DNA of 6,384 bases from JADHUC01 sp964617665. Its GTDB lineage: Bacteria; Planctomycetota; Planctomycetia; Pirellulales; Pirellulaceae. Shown in pieces: positions 1 to 5,409 of the stretch. Location of the stretch: contig CAZUAH010000721.1 of the NCBI GenBank assembly GCA_964617665.1, positions 1-6,384 of the forward strand, given 5' to 3'. A program made the translations under genes and the position numbers. The notes under the pieces are model-generated. The model was given only the letters and a program-made list of their open reading frames with translations, did no database searches and was not told the origin of the DNA. How positions within the stretch are numbered: position 1 is the first letter of the stretch; each line of letters begins with the position of its first letter.

Positions 1-53
1 CGCCGAGTCATGTTACATCCGCATGCGCCTTGCTGCGAGCTAGCTCCGAACTC

Positions 54-86
54 AAAACGCGGCCCGGACCTTCGTCCGAGCCGCGT
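54..86 (-). terminator. Intrinsic terminator of the blaI-M56 operon
   Basis: Two 13-base arms (57-69 and 74-86) pair with one C-A mismatch (64/79) around the 4-base loop CTTC. Read on the minus strand, the GC-rich stem is followed directly by TTTT (57-54, its first T closing the stem). It lies about 60 bases past the TAG stop of the M56 gene, where a rho-independent terminator for the minus-strand operon is expected. The short T-run makes the end somewhat weak, but the stem is strong and its orientation fits. Nothing recognisable is seen in bases 1-53 beyond a 10-bp palindrome (GAGCTAGCTC, 37-46). Confidence 0.8.
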
Positions 87-144
87 GTCGGCAATTCAAC
101 TTCGATCGCGTTGGCTCATTGAGTGATTACTGTTGGCCTCTGCG

Positions 145-2622
145 CTATTTCGCGAGTTTCTCACGGATCTCCCTGTACTTCGCGTCGGCTTCGTCGCGGG
201 TTATGTCGCCGCGTTCCACTGCGCCCTCGATTCGCTTTTTGATGGCTTCCCAGTCCGGTCGGGCGCCGCCGTCGCGTTCCTTTCGTTCACCGCGTGCACC
301 CTGATCGGCCATCATCTTTCGCAATGTTTCCCATTTGGCTCGCGCGTCCTCTTCCGAGATCTTGCCTTCGGCGACCGCCTTGCGGATTTCGCTCCCGGCG
401 CGTGCGAGGTCCTCTCGGGTGATACGTTTTGAACCACCCTCGCTGCGTCCGGCAGCCATCTTCTCCTTGATCGCCTTTTCGGCGGCCTCGAACTTCTTGG
501 CTGCGTCTTCCTCGCTGATTTTTCCAGCCTCGACAGCAGCACCCAGTTCCATTTTCAATTTGATCAGCTGCTCGGTGGCCTGGTACCTCATGGCAGCGTC
601 TTGCTCGCTGACCTTGCCCGCCTTGATAGCGGAACCAAGTTCCATTCTTGCCTTTATCAGGTACTCGGTGGCTTGGTACTTTTTGGCTGCATCTTGTTCG
701 CTGATCTTGCCGGCCTCGACAGCAGCAGCAAGCCCCTTCTTGACTTTCATTAGGTACTCGCGGGCCTCGTTGGCACCGGTCTCTTTCTGTTCTGCTCCCA
801 TTCTCTCCCGGGCTTGTTTCAAGGCACCCTCGTATTTCTTGATGACGTCTTCCCTGCTGATCTTTCCGGCTTCGAAAATCGCTTCAAGTTCTTCCTTCAC
901 CTCCGTCAAATGCGCCCTCATCTTGGTGCCTTCGTTGATCGCTTTCTCGGCACCCTCCAACATCTTCTTTGCGACTTCCTCCCTGATCTTGCCGGCCTCA
1001 ACGGCAGCGGCGAGTTCCTTCCTTTGCTTTATCAGGTACTCTTGGGCCTCTTTCGCAAGGGCCTCTTGTTGCCCCGCTTGCATTCTCGCCCGGACGGCTT
1101 TCAGGGCTCCCTCGTACCTCTTGATTGCGTCTTCCTTGCTGACCTTTCCGGCTTCAACCAGCGCATCGAGTTCCTCCTTCACGTTCTTCAGATGCGTTCT
1201 CACTTTCTCCGCCTCCTGCTTGCTCTTGGCGACTTTCTCCTTGATCGCTGCCATTGTGGTCTTGGCTTGCTCTTCAGTTAGTTGGCCCGCCTTGACCCCA
1301 GCCTGTAACTTCTCCCAAGTGGCTTTCAGTTGGCCGTCGATATCGCTCTTGGCGGCCCCTTTCTTGATCGCTGCCATCTTGGCGTTGGCTTGCTCTTCGG
1401 TTAGCTCGCCAGCCTTGACCATGGCCTGTAGCTTTTCCCAGGTGGCTACCAGTTTGGCATCACGCGTGGCGACCTCTTTCTTGGTGTCATCTGCTTTCTT
1501 GAGCGTTCCCAACATCGTTCGAGCTTGTTCACCGGTGATCTCTCCGGCCTCGACCGCTTCCCTGAGCCGCTTGCCCACTGCCTCGTAGTCCTGTGCACAA
1601 ACCAGACCGAGAGGAAGCACGACGACCGCACACAATAGGACACACGCCTGCAATGAACGTGACTTAACTCGATTCGGCGTTTCTGAGACGATCATACGAA
1701 ATCTCCTTTCCAGGAATCCGCCGCTGTTCATTTCACTTGCCATTGCCGGTGGGCGGATCGCCGGACGAGCAAGAAATTCGACTGCTGTTAGAAGCGAAGT
1801 TGCATAACTTCGAGGTTGAGGCTTCAAACAGGAAAGAACCAGGTTGTCACAGCAAATCTCTTCCATTCGCCGTAGATTCCGCTGTGCCCACCAGACCACA
1901 GGATTCCACCAGAAGCAGATGCATGCCAGCCACTCAAGCCATCGGACCAGGTAATCTCGGCGCCGTACGTGGGCCAATTCGTGTGCCAGAACCCAACGCC
2001 ACTCGGAAGCGTCCATTTCACCCAGCAGCGATGACGGAAACACAATCCGCACCTTCCCACCAGTCCACCAAACCATGGGTGAAAGCGTGGCAGACGTGGT
2101 GAGCATTGCCGGCAAAGTGCTCAACTCCAATTGCTTCGCGATCGTGGCCGCAGCGGATTGCAGCTCGTGCGGCGCTGGCTCGGTGTTCTCGCGCAACAGG
2201 CGGCCGAACTGAACAATTCGACGAATTGACCATGCGATGATGAAGAGACTTCCCAGCAACCAGATAGTGGCCAACCACGGTTTTGCAGCACTCAACTTGG
2301 CTGTGATATTGGAAAACAGAGAAGTAGGGGATGCCGCCAGTGCGGTCGCAGGTTGTGTCGCGACATCCAATTCGGACATGTCCGCGAGTTCCATTTCTGC
2401 TGACAGACCTTCATTGCTGGTAATTGTGGCCGGCTGCGGCGAAGGCATACCGATGGGAATCGTCACGATGGGCGGTGTCACCAGCTTGACGAAAACGAGC
2501 AGCCAGAGCATGTGGGCGAGATGAGGACGCCGTGCTGTGGCGCCGACGACCATCGCTACGATCGCCAAGGCAATTGAGAAACACGCATTGCTCAGCCCCA
2601 TCTGAAAGAGGAAATCAGTCAT
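145..2622 (-). CDS. BlaR1-like M56 family membrane zinc metallopeptidase with C-terminal repeat domain
   Basis: Antirepressor-type membrane peptidase, expected to sense an extracytoplasmic signal and trigger loss of the BlaI repressor encoded just upstream. I start it at the ATG at 2622 (825 aa), because GAGGGAGA (2637-2630) sits 7 bases before it; an ATG at 2655 would overlap blaI and lacks this site. Hydrophobic segments lie near residues 7-29, 36-58, 115-134 and 323-342. The zinc motif HELAH (214-218), NPVVWW (240-245) and a glutamate in an ExxCD motif (E255) match the M56 catalytic domain, which in this family faces the cytoplasm between segments 3 and 4. After segment 4 there is no penicillin-binding domain. 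Residues about 345-825 are Lys/Glu/Ala-rich with eleven repeats centred on AG-[KEQ]-[IVL]-[ST]-x-E-[DQ]. The peptidase assignment is firm; the role of the repeats is unknown. A terminator follows at 86-54. Confidence 0.9.
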   Translation of the reverse strand: MTDFLFQMGLSNACFSIALAIVAMVVGATARRPHLAHMLWLLVFVKLVTPPIVTIPIGMPSPQPATITSNEGLSAEMELADMSELDVATQPATALAASPTSLFSNITAKLSAAKPWLATIWLLGSLFIIAWSIRRIVQFGRLLRENTEPAPHELQSAAATIAKQLELSTLPAMLTTSATLSPMVWWTGGKVRIVFPSSLLGEMDASEWRWVLAHELAHVRRRDYLVRWLEWLACICFWWNPVVWWAQRNLRRMEEICCDNLVLSCLKPQPRSYATSLLTAVEFLARPAIRPPAMASEMNSGGFLERRFRMIVSETPNRVKSRSLQACVLLCAVVVLPLGLVCAQDYEAVGKRLREAVEAGEITGEQARTMLGTLKKADDTKKEVATRDAKLVATWEKLQAMVKAGELTEEQANAKMAAIKKGAAKSDIDGQLKATWEKLQAGVKAGQLTEEQAKTTMAAIKEKVAKSKQEAEKVRTHLKNVKEELDALVEAGKVSKEDAIKRYEGALKAVRARMQAGQQEALAKEAQEYLIKQRKELAAAVEAGKIREEVAKKMLEGAEKAINEGTKMRAHLTEVKEELEAIFEAGKISREDVIKKYEGALKQARERMGAEQKETGANEAREYLMKVKKGLAAAVEAGKISEQDAAKKYQATEYLIKARMELGSAIKAGKVSEQDAAMRYQATEQLIKLKMELGAAVEAGKISEEDAAKKFEAAEKAIKEKMAAGRSEGGSKRITREDLARAGSEIRKAVAEGKISEEDARAKWETLRKMMADQGARGERKERDGGARPDWEAIKKRIEGAVERGDITRDEADAKYREIREKLAK
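511..789 (-). repeat. 93-bp tandem repeat, three copies
   Basis: Three copies with an exact 93-bp period start at about 511, 604 and 697, marked on the plus strand by a shared (C/T)TCGCTGA core followed by similar sequence. They encode three 31-residue units of the M56 C-terminal domain (YQATE..IK..MELG..) with conservative differences. The third copy diverges toward its right end. The constant period and in-frame length indicate recent tandem duplication. Confidence 0.8.
643..1206 (-). repeat. 282-bp (94-residue) higher-order duplication
   Basis: Two adjacent in-frame blocks, encoded by about 1206-925 and 924-643, each contain two repeat units in the same order. The copies begin KVRTHLKNVKEELDALVEAG and KMRAHLTEVKEELEAIFEAG, then share YEGALK and, later, EYL(I/M)K. 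Residues corresponding to each other are 94 apart. This is a block duplication of two units rather than single-unit slippage. The second block ends in a unit that then expands into the 93-bp tandem copies. Confidence 0.75.
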
Positions 2623-2629
2623 TGCTGGT

Positions 2630-2637
2630 TCTCCCTC
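2630..2637 (-). promoter_or_regulatory. Shine-Dalgarno of the M56 gene overlapping the blaI stop
   Basis: GAGGGAGA on the minus strand lies 7 bases before the ATG at 2622 and overlaps the TGA stop of blaI (2638-2636). It decides the M56 start and suggests translational coupling, so that peptidase and repressor are made from one message. Confidence 0.75.
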
Positions 2638-3010
2638 AACCTTCCAAGTCGTCAAGGATAACCCGGATCCGCTTGATCTCGTCGCGGGAGATCTTTTTCT
2701 CTTCGACCAGATGAGTGATCAACGGCGCGAACGATCCCGCCGTCAACCTGTCCGCGAGTGATTCCAATTGTTGCCCAGCGTAAGTTTGGCGGGAGATCGC
2801 TGCCGAGAAGAAATGGACAGACAGGGTGCGGTCACGCTCGACGTATCCCTTGTCCTCCAGACGTTGCAGCAATCTCTGGACCGTCCCGTGCTGCGCCTTG
2901 GTCGCGTCGGGATAAAGTCGCTCGCGGATCTGCCGAGCCGTCATACGATCGTTCTCCCAAAGCAGGTCCATGACCGCCAATTCCGCATTGGCCAATGCTG
3001 GCTGTTTCAC
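2636..3010 (-). CDS. blaI: BlaI/MecI/CopY family transcriptional repressor
   Basis: A 124-residue winged-helix repressor, full length for the family (about 120-130). Residues 7-70 form the DNA-binding domain: LANAELAVMDLLWEN opens helix 1, TARQIRERLY and the following helix (TVQRLLQRLEDKGYV) give the recognition region, and ERDRTLSVHFFSA is the wing. Residues 71-124 are the helical dimerisation part ending in ISRDEIKRIRVILDDLEG. The start is a GTG at 3010, with GGGGGTGA a few bases upstream. It is co-transcribed with the M56 peptidase 13 bases downstream. By family knowledge it binds dyads as a dimer and is inactivated by proteolysis when the M56 partner is activated; the likely targets are the two dyads at 3038-3077. 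The staphylococcal cleavage site (N101-F102) aligns roughly with H100-L101 here, so the cleavage chemistry may differ. The ligand is unlikely to be a beta-lactam given the partner. Confidence 0.93.
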   Translation of the reverse strand: MKQPALANAELAVMDLLWENDRMTARQIRERLYPDATKAQHGTVQRLLQRLEDKGYVERDRTLSVHFFSAAISRQTYAGQQLESLADRLTAGSFAPLITHLVEEKKISRDEIKRIRVILDDLEG

Positions 3011-3037
3011 TCTGTCACCCCCGGTTTCCGCTCAAAG

Positions 3038-3054
3038 TACGACTGTTAATCGTA
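3038..3054. promoter_or_regulatory. Putative BlaI operator, promoter-proximal copy
   Basis: TACGACTGTTAATCGTA has inverted 5-base arms TACGA/TCGTA around a 7-base spacer. It has the same arm sequence and total length as the dyad at 3059-3075 and starts exactly 21 bp from it. It covers the expected transcription start of blaI. Binding by BlaI is inferred. Confidence 0.65.
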
Positions 3055-3083
3055 TCAATACGACATCGTGTCGTATTTGTCAA
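3055..3083 (-). promoter_or_regulatory. Promoter of the blaI-M56 operon
   Basis: On the minus strand a perfect -35 hexamer TTGACA (3083-3078) is followed after 17 bases by TATTGA (3060-3055), a weak -10 with three matches to consensus. Transcription would begin near 3048, leaving a leader of about 38 bases before the GTG at 3010. The -35 and spacing are good; the -10 is the uncertain part. Overlap with the two dyads implies autorepression. Confidence 0.6.
3057..3077. promoter_or_regulatory. Putative BlaI operator, perfect 9-bp-arm palindrome
   Basis: Arms AATACGACA (3057-3065) and TGTCGTATT (3069-3077) are perfectly inverted around TCG. It contains TACGA-N7-TCGTA at 3059-3075. It fills the spacer between the -35 and -10 boxes, a position where a bound repressor would block polymerase. 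BlaI-family operators elsewhere are dyads of the TACA/TGTA type, and this site has a related ACA/TGT inner edge. Confidence 0.75.
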
Positions 3084-3124
3084 TGGAGGAACTCCACGCG
3101 AGTGTCCAGAGCAGCCCTATCCAA

Positions 3125-4498
3125 TCAGTCGGCGTCATGCTCGTATGCGCCGATATCGACGGCTTCGCCTTTGGGCCGGGATATGCCTAAGATGTCGTTC
3201 TCCGGCGCTTGCTCTCCAGATCCCGCGTCCACGGCGGGACTCTGCTTCTTCAGCCGGAGATCATGTTTCGCGGCATCCACGAAAACGGACCCTGGATCAT
3301 CAACGATCAAATTGTGGTCCACTGTCATGTCGTCGCCGCTGGCGACGTGAAGCGACGTGGCCAGATTGTTCCGGACGGTGCAGCCGGATGAAGGAGTGCC
3401 GTTCTTGTGCCTGCTGAGCCGCAACGCGGCAGGGCCGGGGCGTTTGTCGTTTGGGTCGAACACTGTGTTGTTCACGATACGGCAGCCGCGGGCTCCGCCG
3501 AGCGTGATACCGTGGTAGTGATCGACGAAAATGACGTTGTTCTCAACAATCCAATCCACGAACATCCCGTCGAAGCATCCGATGCCTTGTAGCGTACCGC
3601 GATGTGGCTGATTCGGGTCTTCGTAGTTGATGATCGTGTTGCCACGCAGGACGATTCCTACGACCTCACCAGTTCCGACACCTTCTGGACCTCGCGACCA
3701 GCTTTGAAAGCCGTCGTCGTGGTTCGCGTTCACGTCATAGCAGTTCTTCACCACGTTGTATTGGAAGACGGTGTGGTTACCGAGCCCATGGAGGCCATCA
3801 CCCGCAAAGTTCTCGATAGTATTGTGCTCGATCAGCGAATGGGACGCGCCGACCGAGACCCCAGAGTTGACGTTCTTGAGGGAGTTGCGACGCACGGTCA
3901 TGCGTGTGCCGTCCACTCCAATGCCGTTACAGGAAAGTGTGTTCCACTGTTCTGCCGACCATCGCGACGTGTCCTCGGCCGATTGCACCACGCAGTCTTC
4001 CACGACGATATCGCGGACGGGGCCGTGCCAGCCATGGGATTCCAGGTCGATCAAAGTGCGCGGCTTCTTGCCCGTCCCAAACTCGGGGCTGACATGCAAT
4101 GCCTTCAGCGCCCAGTGCGCACAGGATCGTAACAGGATGCTGCGGAAACGAGGCGTATGTCCCTCGGCCGCAGCGATCGTTATGACGTCCGTATTGTAGT
4201 AGCCCCGTACCACCAAATCCCCGTAGTACCCGCTTCGCAGCCAAATCGTATCCCCGGGCTTGATCGGCGCACCTGTGTTCTTTGCCACCAGAGTGCTGTC
4301 CGTTCGATAAGGAAGCGAACTCCAAGACCGGCTTTCGACAAGTCCGCGATCGATAACCTGCTGTAAACTCTGCCAGGGCTTCTCCGAGCTACCATCATTG
4401 GTCGGATCGCCACGTTCCGGGTCAACGAAAAAGTCGGCCGCATGAATCGGTGTGGCGACGAGAAGCAGGAGTGAGAGTAGGCGAATGGCGTGAAGCAT
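3125..4498 (-). CDS. Secreted right-handed parallel beta-helix protein
   Basis: A 457-residue exported protein, probably a polysaccharide lyase-like or polysaccharide-binding protein. Residues 1-20 are a signal peptide (LLSLLLLVATPIHA, cleavage before ADFF). The mature protein opens with FFVDPERGDPTNDGSSEKPW, the DUF1565-like start seen in many secreted beta-helix proteins. Residues about 100-400 carry beta-helix rungs of the IVxNNTV type: IVVEDCVV, MTVRRNSLKNV, SLIEHNTIENF, VFQYNVVKNC, IVLRGNTIINY, WIVENNVIFV, CRIVNNTVF and CTVRNNLATS. ANHDDGFQSW (258-267) is typical of the family. The C-terminus (SPAVDAG...DIGAYE) is the usual closing motif, so the gene is complete. GAGGAA (4511-4506) lies 7 bases before the ATG. 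It ends 114 bases before blaI and follows the LETM1-like gene by 72 bases on the same strand. No catalytic residues can be assigned, so the substrate is unknown. Confidence 0.88.
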   Translation of the reverse strand: MLHAIRLLSLLLLVATPIHAADFFVDPERGDPTNDGSSEKPWQSLQQVIDRGLVESRSWSSLPYRTDSTLVAKNTGAPIKPGDTIWLRSGYYGDLVVRGYYNTDVITIAAAEGHTPRFRSILLRSCAHWALKALHVSPEFGTGKKPRTLIDLESHGWHGPVRDIVVEDCVVQSAEDTSRWSAEQWNTLSCNGIGVDGTRMTVRRNSLKNVNSGVSVGASHSLIEHNTIENFAGDGLHGLGNHTVFQYNVVKNCYDVNANHDDGFQSWSRGPEGVGTGEVVGIVLRGNTIINYEDPNQPHRGTLQGIGCFDGMFVDWIVENNVIFVDHYHGITLGGARGCRIVNNTVFDPNDKRPGPAALRLSRHKNGTPSSGCTVRNNLATSLHVASGDDMTVDHNLIVDDPGSVFVDAAKHDLRLKKQSPAVDAGSGEQAPENDILGISRPKGEAVDIGAYEHDAD

Positions 4499-4570
4499 GC
4501 TGAAGTTCCTCAGTGGCAGAATTGCAGGGGCAGGATTCGATTTGATGCGGTGCTTGTGAGTTTCGGATTC

Positions 4571-5098
4571 TCAGGAAGCTTCGCTGTCGGGTGAGTCTTC
4601 TGCGCTCACGTCCTCGGGTAGTTCTCCGCGCCCGATCTCTCCCACGTCTTCCTCGGAAATCCCCTCTTGCTCGCGAAACGACGAAGGGAGCAAGTCCCAA
4701 GGGAGCGCGCGGGCCAGCATCGGGAGGAGCACCGCGCCTCCCGGAAGCGCGAAAATCCCCAGGGCGGGAACGATTCTTGCGAGATCCAGCAGTTGTTCCC
4801 GAACTCGCTTCTGCTCGTCATCGCTCAGCTTTCCGCCAAGTGAGTAACGCCACATCAGGCGCAACATCTCGTCGGATTGGCTGATCTCGTTCCAGATGGC
4901 GTTCTTGTTTCGGACCACCACTTCTTTAAGCCAGGGATAGCCGATTTCGGATCGATATCGGCTACTGGTGAGAAAACGTGATGTGTTCAGCACGACGCCC
5001 GCAGCGTCTTTGATGACTTCGCCCGGGAGACTCAAGACTCTCTTTAGACTTGTTCCGAGTCCAGATTCTTCCTCGACCGGTTCCTTCTCTTCGTTCAT
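4571..5098 (-). CDS. LETM1-like domain protein
   Basis: A 175-residue protein of unknown cellular role in bacteria. Residues about 98-141 (from RVREQLLDLARIVPALG to LPWDLLPSSF) match the core of the LETM1 domain, whose eukaryotic members sit in the mitochondrial inner membrane and affect cation/proton exchange. The hydrophobic stretch IVPALGIFALPGGAVLLP is the conserved segment; no separate transmembrane helix is obvious before it. The N-terminus is acidic (NEEKEPVEEESG) and the last 30 residues are very acidic (EDSPDSEAS end). I start at the ATG at 5098, which has GGAG 6 bases upstream; the in-frame TTG at 5110 would place that site inside the gene. It is much shorter than eukaryotic LETM1. 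The domain match is by eye, and the function cannot be inferred from the neighbours. Confidence 0.72.
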   Translation of the reverse strand: MNEEKEPVEEESGLGTSLKRVLSLPGEVIKDAAGVVLNTSRFLTSSRYRSEIGYPWLKEVVVRNKNAIWNEISQSDEMLRLMWRYSLGGKLSDDEQKRVREQLLDLARIVPALGIFALPGGAVLLPMLARALPWDLLPSSFREQEGISEEDVGEIGRGELPEDVSAEDSPDSEAS

Positions 5099-5409
5099 CG
5101 GAATCTCCAAGCTTCGTTGTACGAGTCCGAGTTCCGCTCGTTCATGGTAGATGGATGTTGGGAGCGTCGCATGATCCGAACCATGATTCGTGACACTTGA
5201 TAGGATACACCACGTGGCATGGCCCTAACCATCACCAGAGCCAGCCAAACGACGAAAAAGATGCGCCCAAGTTCTCCTCACGACTGCGTCGGCGCTCTTG
5301 CTTTGATCTCCGGTCCAATGGAGAATCGCTGAGCGTGTGAACTGCCTTTGTCGGCTGGCCTGTAGCGAACAACATGTACCAAGCGATGTGCGTGCACTCG
5401 GAGTGATTG
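5099..5409. other. Divergent intergenic region, no gene seen
   Basis: These 311 bases separate the minus-strand LETM1-like gene from the plus-strand FG-GAP gene and should hold both promoters. I see no consensus -35/-10 pair on either strand. Small structures only: near-direct repeats CATGATCCG and CATGATTCG around 5170-5190, and a 5-bp inverted repeat TCTCC/GGAGA around 5307-5324. TACGA occurs at 5120-5124 but without its inverted partner at the operator spacing. Short open frames here have no ribosome binding site or protein character. Confidence 0.6.

Larger units (their letters stand above)
148..1590 (-). repeat. Coding repeat array: eleven helix-turn-helix-like units
   Basis: The C-terminal part of the M56 gene is built from eleven units whose conserved glycines are at residues 360, 405, 446, 492, 544, 586, 638, 669, 700, 753 and 805 (825-aa numbering). 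Each unit reads roughly (A/V)xAG-[KE]-[IVL]-[ST]-x-E-[DQ]-A followed by a charged helix ending in K/R, L or Y. Spacings of 31, 41-46 and 52-53 residues alternate. The pattern resembles the short helix-turn-helix of SHOCT domains (a G-hydrophobic-T-x-E-E-like core), but that is a visual comparison only. No EF-hand calcium loop (DxDxD) is present. Confidence 0.85.

Noticed and set aside
335..1588. Long plus-strand open frame (417 codons) opposite the M56 repeat domain
   Set aside because: It is the antisense of repeated Lys/Glu/Ala codons, which keep stops out of the opposite frame. Its product is a low-complexity Ser/Ala/Leu string with periodic repeats mirroring the real gene.
148..1590. EF-hand calcium-binding repeats in the M56 C-terminal domain
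   Set aside because: The turns read AGKISEED and lack the spaced D-x-D-x-D/N-G ligands of an EF-hand loop.
1585..1602. Lipoprotein signal (lipobox) at the cysteine in GLVCAQD
   Set aside because: The residues before the cysteine (G-L-V) do not fit the usual L-[AS]-[GA]-C pattern.
3084..3096. Small hairpin TGGAG-GAA-CTCCA after the beta-helix gene as a terminator
   Set aside because: The stem is only 5 bp and is not followed by a T-run on the minus strand; it also abuts the -35 box of the blaI promoter.
3602..4132. Plus-strand open frame of 176 codons inside the beta-helix gene
   Set aside because: It lies opposite a gene with a signal peptide, a ribosome binding site and recognisable beta-helix rungs, and its own product shows no domain or export signal.
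5197..5206. TTGATA/TAGGAT as a promoter for the FG-GAP gene
   Set aside because: The two elements overlap and neither has a partner hexamer at 16-18 bp spacing.
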